Positions 1-7,883 of a DNA stretch of 27,202 bases are shown here, piece after piece. The stretch covers positions 1 through 27,202 of the forward strand of contig DAIPHL010000008.1 in NCBI GenBank assembly GCA_036771375.1, read 5' to 3'. The notes under the pieces were generated by a model. The model saw only the letters and a program-made list of their open reading frames with translations. It searched no databases and was not told the DNA's origin. The stretch is from DAIPHL01 sp036771375 (GTDB lineage Bacteria > Synergistota > Synergistia > Synergistales > Synergistaceae). A program made the position numbers and the translations under genes. Numbering within the stretch: the stretch's first letter is position 1; every line of letters starts with the position of its first letter.

Positions 1-8
1 GGTCGGCG

Positions 9-1304
9 GTGTTGAGCGATAGAATCAGAATTAGGGGGGGCAAGCCGCTTTTCGGCAGGGTTGCCGCGCAGGGCGCGAAAAATGCGGCGCTTCCGGTGAT
101 CGCCTCCTCTCTTCTTTTAAAGGGGAAGCGCCTGACTTTGGAGCGTGTCCCGGATCTTCAAGATATCCATACGATGGCGAACCTTCTCCGGCACCTTGGA
201 GCAACGATCTCGTTCGAAGGAGGCCGAATGACCATCGACGTGCCGGAAGAGCTGAAATGGGAAACGCCCGTCGAGCTGGTCCGGAGGATGCGGGCATCTT
301 CCCTGGTTCTGGGACCCCTGGTGGCTCGCTGCGGGAGAGCGGTTTTGCCCTTGCCTGGTGGCTGTGCGATCGGAAGCAGGCCAATTGATTTTCACTTGAA
401 GGGGCTTGCCAGGATGGGCGCAGAGATCGATCTCGAACATGGCTCCGTCCACGCGAGAACGAACGGGTTGAAGCCCAGCAGAATATACCTGGATTTTCCT
501 TCGGTCGGTGCGACGGAGAATATGATGATGACGGCGGCGACGATCCCGGGAGAGTCCACGATAGAAAATGCCGCAAGAGAGCCCGAAATCGTCAACCTGG
601 CCCACACACTGAGAGCGATGGGAGCCCGAATCGAAGGAGAGGGGACCGGCACCATTAAAATAGAGGGAAGGACCGACCTCGAGGAAGCGACCATAACGAT
701 CATACCGGATCGGATCGAGGCAAGTACCTACCTCCTTGCCGGAGTGATGACCAGAGGCTGTGTGACTGTCGACGACATCAACCCGGAGTACCTTGAGTCG
801 CTCACCTTCAAGTTGGAAGAAGCGCATATCCCGATCGTGATATCGGAGAAAGAAAGATCCGTCTCGGTTGATTGCCGTGGGAGGAACTGGACCGGCGTCA
901 CGATAAAGACTCTTCCCTACCCGGGATTTCCGACGGACATGCAACCGCAGATCATGGCGACCCTTTGCATGGCTCAGGGGACGAGCGTCATCCACGAAAG
1001 CGTGTTCGATTCCCGGTATATGCACGTGGGAGAGTTCAAACGAATGGGCTGTAAAATCGATTTGCAGGGGAATACCGTCGTCATAACGGGCATCGACAGA
1101 CTTGTCGGAGCGGAGGTCCATGCGTCCGACCTGAGGGCGGGCGCGGCCCTGATCCTTCTGGGACTCGCCGCGGAGGGAGAGACCGTGGTCTGTGCCTTGC
1201 AGCATGTCTGGAGAGGTTACGAACGATTGATGGAAAAGATGACCTCTCTGGGGGCGGACATCGAACTCCTCCCCGACGAGGAAGCGGAATCGAGAAAATC
1301 ATAG
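9..1304 (+). CDS. murA: UDP-N-acetylglucosamine 1-carboxyvinyltransferase
   Basis: MurA transfers enolpyruvate from PEP to UDP-GlcNAc, the first committed step of peptidoglycan synthesis in the cytoplasm. The 431-residue product has the normal family length. It starts with the typical RIRGGKPLFG segment, followed by GAKNAALP with the conserved Lys-Asn pair. It carries the PGGCAIGSRP loop with the PEP-reactive cysteine at about residue 119; because this is Cys and not Asp, fosfomycin could in principle react with it. The GTG at 9 is used as start; a TTG at 12 is equally possible, and upstream sequence is missing, so the exact start is open. It is followed by an 84-bp gap before the P-loop gene. 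Both the enzyme family and the active site are clear. Confidence 0.96.
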   Translation: MLSDRIRIRGGKPLFGRVAAQGAKNAALPVIASSLLLKGKRLTLERVPDLQDIHTMANLLRHLGATISFEGGRMTIDVPEELKWETPVELVRRMRASSLVLGPLVARCGRAVLPLPGGCAIGSRPIDFHLKGLARMGAEIDLEHGSVHARTNGLKPSRIYLDFPSVGATENMMMTAATIPGESTIENAAREPEIVNLAHTLRAMGARIEGEGTGTIKIEGRTDLEEATITIIPDRIEASTYLLAGVMTRGCVTVDDINPEYLESLTFKLEEAHIPIVISEKERSVSVDCRGRNWTGVTIKTLPYPGFPTDMQPQIMATLCMAQGTSVIHESVFDSRYMHVGEFKRMGCKIDLQGNTVVITGIDRLVGAEVHASDLRAGAALILLGLAAEGETVVCALQHVWRGYERLMEKMTSLGADIELLPDEEAESRKS

Positions 1305-1388
1305 AGGCCGGCGCTTGTTTGGAATCGAAAGAGTCCTTCCGACGATTTTCATGTTTTTCCCTTGAAATTGGTATGTGGGTGTTGATCG

Positions 1389-2231
1389 ATGCGACATGTT
1401 GTGAATGCCTCTTTTAAAGAAATAACGGTCTTTGCATTCGTTGGGGCGGCTGGAACCGGGAAAAGCCAGCGGGCGCAACTTGTCGCCGATTATCTGGATG
1501 CCGACTACATCATAGACGATGGATTGGTCATACGCAGAACTACGATCGTGTGCGGCAAGAGCGCCAAAACGGAGAGAAACCAAATTCGTGCCATCAGAAG
1601 AGCTCTTTTCGAGTACGAGGATCACCGAAATGCGGTGATGAATTTTTTCGCGTCGGCAGCCCCCTGCTCCGTTATGATCATTGCGACCTCGGACGGAATG
1701 GCGGAGCGGATCATCAAAAAACTGGAGCTGCCCGCTCCCAAACGCGTCATCCATATCGAAGAGGTCGCGACTCCCGAGGAGATCGCGCGGGCGCAAAGGG
1801 AGCGTCACGGCAAAGGACAGCACGTCATTCCCGTTTCGCATGTGTTGGTACGAAAGAATTTTGCGGGAAAGCTGGTCGGAAGCCTGCGTGTCCTCTGGAG
1901 GACGAAGGCGCCGTACGAAGGGGAAAAAACCATCGTCCGTCCTCCCTTCAGCTTTTACGGAGAGGTACACATCGAGCCGGAAGCCATTGGACAATTGGCA
2001 TCCTATATCGTTTCAAGAGAGACACAGATTCCGAAAGTCACGGGGACCAGAGTGTTTTCGACCGACGCCGATTCACTCGACATCGACATCGACATAAAAA
2101 TATCTCCGGGCCCCAAGAATATCGTCGCCATTGCGGAGCTGGCAAGGCAGCGTGTCGCAAAGAGCGTGCGGTATTTCAGTGGCCTCGACGTTCGAAACGT
2201 CAATGTCAATGTGGTGGGGGTGGAGTTCTGA
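1389..2231 (+). CDS. P-loop NTPase fused to Asp23/Gls24-like domain
   Basis: This 280-residue protein appears to have two parts. Residues 12-130 look like a P-loop nucleotide-binding domain: a beta strand (VFAFVG) leads into GAAGTGKS (residues 19-26), with a short acidic stretch (YIIDDG) after it. Residues 190-280 look like an Asp23/Gls24 (DUF322) domain: a run of alternating Asp/Ile, a helix with ARQRVAKSV, and the typical ending VNVNVVGVEF. Asp23-family proteins are usually small, membrane-associated, envelope-stress-linked proteins without an ATPase. I do not recognise this fusion as a characterised protein, and the substrate is unknown. It lies 2 bp upstream of the uracil-DNA glycosylase, so the two are probably co-transcribed. 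The ATG at 1389 has no strong ribosome site, so the start is moderately certain. Confidence 0.75.
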   Translation: MRHVVNASFKEITVFAFVGAAGTGKSQRAQLVADYLDADYIIDDGLVIRRTTIVCGKSAKTERNQIRAIRRALFEYEDHRNAVMNFFASAAPCSVMIIATSDGMAERIIKKLELPAPKRVIHIEEVATPEEIARAQRERHGKGQHVIPVSHVLVRKNFAGKLVGSLRVLWRTKAPYEGEKTIVRPPFSFYGEVHIEPEAIGQLASYIVSRETQIPKVTGTRVFSTDADSLDIDIDIKISPGPKNIVAIAELARQRVAKSVRYFSGLDVRNVNVNVVGVEF

Positions 2232-2233
2232 CG

Positions 2234-2911
2234 ATGGGAAACGAGAGTTGTACAGGCAGGATTTTATTTTCTCTTTCCACCGCGGAAAAAGCCCGTGTAT
2301 CCGGCTCGATTTGGGAGGAGGCGAGGAAACGGGCTCTTCGTTGTTCATCCTGCCCCCTTTCCAAAACGCGCAGTTCCGTCGTCTTCGGAGAAGGATGCGA
2401 AAAGACCTCGTTGATGTTCATCGGTGAGGGCCCGGGGGCCGATGAAGACGCACAGGGACGTCCTTTTGTGGGGAGAGCCGGACAACTTCTGACGCAGATC
2501 TTGAACGCAGCGGAGATAGACAGAAAAGACGTGTATATCACCAATGTCGTCAAATGTCGTCCTCCGAACAATCGAGTCCCTTTGCCCGAAGAGATGTCCG
2601 CCTGTGATGAGTGGCTCAAGACGCAAATCCTTTTGATAAAGCCGAAGATCATGGTTTTACTGGGGGCAACGCCGACAAAGTGGATATTGAAAACGACGGA
2701 AGGCATCACGAAACTCCGGGGGAGATGGTTCGATTGGCACGGCATCTCGGTGATGCCCATGTTCCATCCCAGTTATCTATTGAGGTATCCCGATGGCAAA
2801 AAGCAGGGGAGCCCGAAACATCTGTCATGGCTCGATATCCAGGAAGTAAAGAGTCGCTGGGATATGGTACGAGAAGCGGGAGGCGCGAAAATTGAGCGAG
2901 CAGACGAATAA
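2234..2911 (+). CDS. Family 4 uracil-DNA glycosylase (Fe-S)
   Basis: The enzyme removes uracil from DNA to start base-excision repair. The 225-residue product carries the family 4 motifs GEGPGADEDAQGRPFVGRAG (residues 64-83) and a C-terminal MFHPSYLLR segment. Four cysteines at residues 37, 40, 108 and 124 have spacings of 3, 68 and 16, the pattern expected for the 4Fe-4S cluster of this family. The frame is open much further upstream, but homology begins only after the ATG at 2234, which sits 2 bp after the previous gene and behind a G-rich ribosome site (GGGGGTGGAG). The gene overlaps the uppS start by 20 bp. The family also includes enzymes annotated as the N-terminal domain of a phage DNA polymerase; here it stands alone. 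Confidence 0.94.
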   Translation: MGNESCTGRILFSLSTAEKARVSGSIWEEARKRALRCSSCPLSKTRSSVVFGEGCEKTSLMFIGEGPGADEDAQGRPFVGRAGQLLTQILNAAEIDRKDVYITNVVKCRPPNNRVPLPEEMSACDEWLKTQILLIKPKIMVLLGATPTKWILKTTEGITKLRGRWFDWHGISVMPMFHPSYLLRYPDGKKQGSPKHLSWLDIQEVKSRWDMVREAGGAKIERADE

Positions 2912-3590
2912 AGTGCCCGTCCACGTCGGTATCGTAATGGATGGCAATGGTCGCTGGGCGAAGAAACGGCACCTGCCGAGGGTGATCGGACACCAGGCCG
3001 GCATGAAGGCGCTCGAGCGCACGGTCGACGCGGCGAAAGATCTGGGGATACGGTATCTCTCGCTTTACGCGTTCTCCACGGAGAACTGGAAAAGAGCGAC
3101 GAGCGAGGTACAGGGCCTTATGGGGATGTTTCGATATTATCTGAAGGGGAAGATCGATCAAATGCATCGACGGAACGCCCGTGTCCGGTTTTCGGGACGT
3201 ATGTCGGTCTTTCCAGAGGATATATTGGGAATCGTCCAAGCCGCCGAAGAAAAGACGAAAGGCAACAGTGCCATAGACGTCGTTTTTTGTGTCAACTATG
3301 GGGGAAGACAGGAGATTCTGGATGCCGTGAACGCTCTTATCGAGTCCGGAAGGGACGTTCCCGTATCGGAGGAGGCCTTCAAAGCGCACATGTACCTGCC
3401 GGACGTGCCCGATCCCGATCTTCTGATACGAACGGGCGGAGAACTGCGAATGAGCAACTTTTTGTTATGGGGGAGCGCCTACAGCGAGTTCTACTTTTCC
3501 GACGTGCTCTGGCCGGATTTTAGTCGAACGGAGCTCGAGGGTGCGCTGAAAAGTTATGCGAGAAGGGAGAGACGCTATGGCTCTGCATAA
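2892..3590 (+). CDS. uppS: Isoprenyl transferase (undecaprenyl diphosphate synthase)
   Basis: UppS condenses isopentenyl diphosphates onto farnesyl diphosphate to form the C55 carrier lipid for cell-wall precursors. The 232-residue product has the cis-prenyltransferase signature MDGNGRWA (catalytic Asp about residue 17), the helix ending SLYAFSTENW, and the C-terminal RTGGELRMSNFLLW and YSEFYF motifs. The TTG at 2892 is inside the end of the UDG gene. It begins the uppS-cdsA-dxr-rseP-ispG cluster, whose order is common in bacteria; the usual upstream neighbours pyrH and frr are not here. Its end overlaps the preferred cdsA start by 14 bp, suggesting translational coupling. Confidence 0.95.
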   Translation: MSEQTNKVPVHVGIVMDGNGRWAKKRHLPRVIGHQAGMKALERTVDAAKDLGIRYLSLYAFSTENWKRATSEVQGLMGMFRYYLKGKIDQMHRRNARVRFSGRMSVFPEDILGIVQAAEEKTKGNSAIDVVFCVNYGGRQEILDAVNALIESGRDVPVSEEAFKAHMYLPDVPDPDLLIRTGGELRMSNFLLWGSAYSEFYFSDVLWPDFSRTELEGALKSYARRERRYGSA

Positions 3591-4434
3591 ACCACCCTCT
3601 GAGGTGAAAATGGGTTTTGTCGACGGCATGTTCAAGAAAGAGCTCTTGAACCGCCTGATCGGAAGCGTGTTCGTGTTGGTCGGCATCGTCGGGGGGATTT
3701 TGCTTGGCGGCTGGCCGTGGGCTTTCATCGCTTCGGCGATCGCATTGGGCTCTCTCTGGGAGCTCTATAAGATCTTGAGCACGAAATACAGACTGTCCAT
3801 CGCCTGGGGAATGACCGGTGCCATCGTGCTCCTGCTCTCGGTGTCCTTCGGGCTCAGCTATTCGGTGACGCTCTCGGTTATCGCCATGGTGGCTTTCCTC
3901 GTCCTCTTTACGGAGGTCGTACGGCGCCAGAACACGGGGCGTAGCTATGCCCTGTGGAATTTGGGCGGTACTCTGTGTGGGTTGATCTATGTGGTTTTGC
4001 CGTGGAGTTTTCTCATCGTCATACGATCACAAACCTGGGGATATGTCTTTCTGCTCACGATTTTTTTCTGCACCTGGAGCTGCGATGTCGGAGCGTATCT
4101 GGTCGGTACGCGGTTCGGCCGTACCCCCTTTTGCCGCAAAGTGAGTCCGAAGAAAACATGGGAGGGCTTCTGGGCGGGCGTATGTGCCAGTATCCTTTGC
4201 GGCGCTGCGCTTGCGCTGCCCTTTGAATTTCCCCCGATGCCGCTGGTTCTTTTGGGGGCGATCTGTGGAATTGCGGGACAGTTTGGTGATCTTGCCGAGT
4301 CCGTGTTGAAAAGAGAGGCGAACATCAAGGAATCGGGAAAGGTGATCCCCGGGCACGGCGGTTTTTTGGATCGCTTCGACAGCATTCTCGTAAATGCCAC
4401 GATCGCCTTTTTCGTCTTCGAGGTGATCGGCTAG
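3577..4434 (+). CDS. cdsA: Phosphatidate cytidylyltransferase
   Basis: CdsA makes CDP-diacylglycerol from phosphatidate and CTP in the inner membrane, the branch point for phospholipid synthesis. The 285-residue protein has several hydrophobic helices, the SPKKTWEG motif, and a C-terminal signature containing GDLAES, KRE, IPGHGGFLDRFD. The two Asp residues that hold the metals in the known structure (in GD and in DRxD) are present with the correct 27-residue separation. The usual KD of the signature is KE here. I chose the ATG at 3577 because AAGGGAGAG lies just upstream; an in-frame ATG at 3556 would add seven residues. One base separates its stop from dxr. Confidence 0.94.
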   Translation: MALHKPPSEVKMGFVDGMFKKELLNRLIGSVFVLVGIVGGILLGGWPWAFIASAIALGSLWELYKILSTKYRLSIAWGMTGAIVLLLSVSFGLSYSVTLSVIAMVAFLVLFTEVVRRQNTGRSYALWNLGGTLCGLIYVVLPWSFLIVIRSQTWGYVFLLTIFFCTWSCDVGAYLVGTRFGRTPFCRKVSPKKTWEGFWAGVCASILCGAALALPFEFPPMPLVLLGAICGIAGQFGDLAESVLKREANIKESGKVIPGHGGFLDRFDSILVNATIAFFVFEVIG

Positions 4435-4435
4435 T

Positions 4436-5596
4436 ATGTCAATCAAAATCGCTCTGATCGGTGCGACGGGCAGCGTTGGAGGTGCGGTGCTCGACATCTG
4501 TGCGAGGTTCCCGGATCGTTTTCAAATCGTTGCCGTCGCCTCCCATTCGAACGTCGAGGCTCTTTTTCCCATCGCGAAGCGCTTTGGGGTGCGGTATACC
4601 TATCTGAGTGCTCCGACCGCGGAGACGGTTCGATCCTTTGAGAGGGAGCACATCGAGGTCTTTTCCGGCTCGAGTGGTCTGGAATCTCTTGCGACGTTGC
4701 CCGAGGTCGATCATGTGGTTTTTGCATCGTCCGGTACGGAGGCAATCAAGGCCTTGCAGAAAGCGCTTTCCGCCGATAAGGACGTCTCTCTTGCAAACAA
4801 GGAGAGCATTGTGGTCGCCGGGCCGTGGGTCATGCCGCTCGTCAGACGTCCCGATCAACTTCGTCCCATCGACAGCGAGCACAATGCCATATGGCAGTGT
4901 CTTCGGGAAGAACCCCCAAGGTCGGTCAGAAAGATCGTCCTGACCGCATCGGGCGGTCCTTTCAGAACCTGGTCACGGGAAGAGATGTCGAGGGCGACAC
5001 CTGCGGACGCTCTGAAGCATCCGGTCTGGAGTATGGGCTCGAAAATAACGATCGACTCGGCGACGTTGATGAACAAGGGGATCGAATGTATCGAGGCGAT
5101 GCAGCTCTTTGGCGTTCCCGCCTCGTCGGTGGGTGCTCTGATACATCCGAGATCTCAGGTGCATGGGTTTGTCCGGTTTTCGGATTCCACGGTGAAGTTT
5201 CTTTTCTCCCGTCCCGACATGCGTCTGCCGGTTGCCTCCGCACTCGCATGGCCGGAGAGACTTGTCCTGGAGGATGACGAAGAACTCGCTGTTCCCCCGC
5301 TCTCTGAGTGGTCTTTTGAGTTTTTCGAGCCGGATATGGAGCGTTTTCCCTGTCTGTCCCTCGCGTTGGAAGCGGGCCGCCGGGGTGGCGCCTACCCGCC
5401 TTTACTGGTCGGCGCGGATTTTTGTGCCGTCGTCGCTTTTCTGGAAAGGCGTATTCCCTTCACCGACATTTCAAATATAATAGAACGCACGATGGAATCT
5501 TATTCCGGCGGCGCGCCTTCCTCGCTCGAAGAGGCGATCGAGCTGATTCGGACGGGTGAGCGTATTGCTCAAGAGGTATGCGATCATGGAGGTTAG
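4436..5596 (+). CDS. dxr: 1-deoxy-D-xylulose 5-phosphate reductoisomerase
   Basis: Dxr (IspC) converts DXP to methylerythritol phosphate with NADPH, the committed step of the MEP isoprenoid pathway. The 386-residue protein starts with the nucleotide-binding IALIGATGSVG. It has LANKESIVVAG, the metal-binding PIDSEHNAIWQ, LTASGGPFRTW, and HPVWSMGSKITIDSATLMNK, the last of which holds the substrate. Length is normal. It starts one base after cdsA ends. IspG, a later enzyme of the same pathway, is two genes downstream, so two steps of one pathway flank the protease gene rseP. The MEP enzymes in between (IspD, IspE, IspF) are not in the window. Confidence 0.96.
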   Translation: MSIKIALIGATGSVGGAVLDICARFPDRFQIVAVASHSNVEALFPIAKRFGVRYTYLSAPTAETVRSFEREHIEVFSGSSGLESLATLPEVDHVVFASSGTEAIKALQKALSADKDVSLANKESIVVAGPWVMPLVRRPDQLRPIDSEHNAIWQCLREEPPRSVRKIVLTASGGPFRTWSREEMSRATPADALKHPVWSMGSKITIDSATLMNKGIECIEAMQLFGVPASSVGALIHPRSQVHGFVRFSDSTVKFLFSRPDMRLPVASALAWPERLVLEDDEELAVPPLSEWSFEFFEPDMERFPCLSLALEAGRRGGAYPPLLVGADFCAVVAFLERRIPFTDISNIIERTMESYSGGAPSSLEEAIELIRTGERIAQEVCDHGG

Positions 5597-5606
5597 TTGA
5601 CGAAAA

Positions 5607-6638
5607 TTGTTGAGTCTGGTTTCGTTCCTGTTGGTAATCGGTGTTTGCGTCTTGATTCATGAAGGCGGCCACTACTTTGCGGCTGTCTGGCGCAACGTGC
5701 AGGTCCACGAGTTTGCCTTTGGCATGGGGCCGAGGCTCTTTTCGAGGCGAAGACGTGGTACGCTTTGGTCTGTAAGGATGTTTCCGGTCGGAGGTTTTGT
5801 CCGTTTGGAGGGGATGGAGGACGCAAACCTCCCCGAGGATGAGCCCGATCCGACCCGAGCATTTCCGATTCGCAGGGCCTGGGAGCGTTTCGTGATCATT
5901 GCGGGGGGGGCTTTTGCCAATATCGTTTTGGCTTGGCTCCTCACCATGCTGTTGCTCGTCTTTTACGGCGTGCTGGATATGAAGACGCCTGCTGTGGGCG
6001 GCCTGATGGAAGGATATCCCGCCGCCTCGATGGGAGCCCGACCAGGGGACAGGGTTTTGTCGATCAATGGGCAGAAGATCGAGGAATGGTCGGAGATCCG
6101 TTCGACCCTCCAGAAGCTGAAGGAGGACGAGGTCACTTTCACGGTGGAGCGGAACGGCGTCGAGGTAACTCTCAAGGGGAAGGTCCCTTACAACGAGAAA
6201 AGCGGTGTCCGTCTGTGGGGTGTTCAACCGGCTCGCGTCAGGTACTCTCCGGCGAAGGCCGCGATCGGTGCGCTGGGGTATTGTTGGAAAATGGGTGTGG
6301 AGATACTGAAGGGCCTCTGGCAGATGCTGACGGGATCCGCCAAGGCCGACATCGCGGGGCCGGTGGGTATCGCGGTCATGGCGGGAGAAGCCGCGCGTCA
6401 GGGTTTTTGGACCTTCGTGACGTTTCTTGCCGTGATCAACCTGAACCTCGGTCTTTTGAACCTGCTTCCGCTCCCGGCACTCGACGGAGGCAGACTCGTT
6501 TTTTTATTGGGAGAGATGCTCTCTGGACGCAGATTTCCCGAAAAGTGGGAGAATCGCATTCATATCGTGGGGCTCACCCTTTTGCTCGTCCTGATTGCAT
6601 TCGTGACCTGGAAGGATATTTTGAGACAACTTCATTGA
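5607..6638 (+). CDS. rseP: Site-2 intramembrane zinc metalloprotease (RseP-like)
   Basis: This M50 family protease cleaves membrane proteins inside the bilayer; in well-studied bacteria it releases sigma factors from anti-sigma factors or clears signal peptides. The 343-residue product has a first membrane helix with the zinc-binding HEGGH (residues 18-22), a short FGMGPRLF segment, one PDZ domain (about residues 125-200, with ARPGDRVLSINGQKI), and the C-terminal LLPLPALDGGR motif that provides the third zinc ligand. One PDZ instead of the two in E. coli RseP is typical of many non-proteobacterial versions. An in-frame stop at 5598-5600 forces the start to TTG 5607 or 5610; GGAGG lies about 14 bases upstream, a longer spacing than ideal. 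Its substrate cannot be told from the window. Confidence 0.94.
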   Translation: MLSLVSFLLVIGVCVLIHEGGHYFAAVWRNVQVHEFAFGMGPRLFSRRRRGTLWSVRMFPVGGFVRLEGMEDANLPEDEPDPTRAFPIRRAWERFVIIAGGAFANIVLAWLLTMLLLVFYGVLDMKTPAVGGLMEGYPAASMGARPGDRVLSINGQKIEEWSEIRSTLQKLKEDEVTFTVERNGVEVTLKGKVPYNEKSGVRLWGVQPARVRYSPAKAAIGALGYCWKMGVEILKGLWQMLTGSAKADIAGPVGIAVMAGEAARQGFWTFVTFLAVINLNLGLLNLLPLPALDGGRLVFLLGEMLSGRRFPEKWENRIHIVGLTLLLVLIAFVTWKDILRQLH

Positions 6639-6677
6639 GTGAAGCGACGTTTTTGCTTGAGGGGAACGGGGGTATTG

Positions 6678-6696
6678 AGGATCGAATTGAAATCCT
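6678..6696. other. Small inverted repeat between rseP and ispG
   Basis: AGGAT and ATCCT arms enclose nine bases, followed by GTTTTA. The stem is short, so a weak terminator or attenuator is possible but not established. A similar hairpin lies before argF at 7815-7834. Confidence 0.25.
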
Positions 6697-6718
6697 GTTT
6701 TAAGGGAGAGGCGCTTTT

Positions 6719-7783
6719 ATGAGCAGCGCAAAGAGCGTCGAGATCGGGGAGACCTTGTTTGGCGCCGGAGCACCTGTTCGCGTCGAGTCGATGCTGAAAA
6801 CGCCGCTTTCTGATGTCGATGGCTGTCTGCATGAACTTGACGCGTTAAAAGAGGCAGGTTGTGAATTGGTGCGGATCGCTTTTCCCGAGATGAATTTGGC
6901 GCCGGCGCTCTCTTTCGTGCTTTCTCGATCGGACGTCCCGATTATGGCGGACATCCATTTCAACCATAAGCTTGCGATCAAGGCGATCGAGAGCGGCGTG
7001 AAGTCGATCCGGATAAATCCGGGAAACATGGAAAGCGGCGAACGGCTGATGAATTTGCTTGCCGCCGCCAAAGACCACGGGACGGTCATACGGATAGGTT
7101 CCAACGGTGGTTCGCTCAGTAAAAAACATTTGGAGTCCCAGGGGGGAGATCGTGCGCGGGCGCTTGTTCATGCTGTGGAAGAGCAGCTGCTTCCTCTCGT
7201 AAAGCGGGGGTTCGACGACATCGTCATCTCCGCGAAATCGAGCTCGGTTCCAGAGACCGTAAGGGCAAACAGTCTTTTGTCGCAAAAATACCCCTTCCCC
7301 CTTCACATCGGTATCACAGAGGCAGGTGCCGGCATCGACGGTGTCGTAAAGAGCGCTGCGGGACTCGCACTGCTTCTCTCCCAAGGGATCGGAGATACGA
7401 TGAGGGTCAGCCTTACGGGGCCTTCCGTGGAGGAAGTGGCGGTCGCCTATGGCATTCAAAGGGCTCTCGGTTTGCGGCATAGGGGAATCGATCTGATCAG
7501 TTGCCCCGGTTGCGGGAGGCGCAGGATCGACGTGCTTTCTACGGTGGCGAGAGTCAAAAAACTTTTGCCCGAAAAAGTGCGTGACGATCTCACGATCGCC
7601 GTTATGGGATGTGAGGTAAACGGCCCCAAGGAGGCGGCCGCCGCCGACCTCGGAATTGCCGGGACGACAAGCGGTTTTGTCTTGTTTGTACGTGGCAGGG
7701 TGATCGCAACGGGCTCGATCGAGGAGATCGAACACAGACTGCAAGAGTGTCTTGAGAAGATTGCCGGAGACATAGCCCATTGA
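6719..7783 (+). CDS. ispG: 4-hydroxy-3-methylbut-2-en-1-yl diphosphate synthase (HMBPP synthase)
   Basis: IspG is a 4Fe-4S enzyme that converts methylerythritol cyclodiphosphate to HMBPP late in the MEP pathway. The 354-residue protein has an N-terminal TIM-barrel part (MADIHFNHKLA, IRINPGN) and a C-terminal cluster domain. The cluster ligands are visible: SCPGCGR gives Cys 262 and 265, and MGCEVNGPKE gives Cys 298 and Glu 305. Length matches the short bacterial form without the extra plant-type insert. The ATG at 6719 follows AAGGGAGAG. An 80-bp gap with a small hairpin separates it from rseP. The Fe-S enzyme fits an anaerobic lifestyle. Confidence 0.96.
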   Translation: MSSAKSVEIGETLFGAGAPVRVESMLKTPLSDVDGCLHELDALKEAGCELVRIAFPEMNLAPALSFVLSRSDVPIMADIHFNHKLAIKAIESGVKSIRINPGNMESGERLMNLLAAAKDHGTVIRIGSNGGSLSKKHLESQGGDRARALVHAVEEQLLPLVKRGFDDIVISAKSSSVPETVRANSLLSQKYPFPLHIGITEAGAGIDGVVKSAAGLALLLSQGIGDTMRVSLTGPSVEEVAVAYGIQRALGLRHRGIDLISCPGCGRRRIDVLSTVARVKKLLPEKVRDDLTIAVMGCEVNGPKEAAAADLGIAGTTSGFVLFVRGRVIATGSIEEIEHRLQECLEKIAGDIAH

Positions 7784-7814
7784 ATTGCTTCGGGCCGTTT
7801 CGTTCTCTCAAACG

Positions 7815-7834
7815 AGGATTTGCTGCGAAATCCT
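7815..7834. other. Perfect 7-bp hairpin upstream of argF
   Basis: AGGATTT and AAATCCT arms flank a six-base loop in the 100-bp gap between ispG and argF. There is no T run after it, so it does not look like an intrinsic terminator. It could be an operator or part of a leader. I do not see a clear ArgR box. Confidence 0.3.
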
Positions 7835-7883
7835 GCCAGGTCTGTAAACATACTGATAAAAATCGATCAAAGGAGGTGTTTTT

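Noticed and set aside
1550..2233. An N-terminal extension of the uracil-DNA glycosylase in the open frame
   Set aside because: That stretch is the out-of-frame shadow of the P-loop/Asp23-like gene, with no UDG homology before 2234.
7815..7834. ArgR operator before argF
   Set aside because: The hairpin arms do not resemble the TGAAT-type ARG box; no box was seen in the gap.
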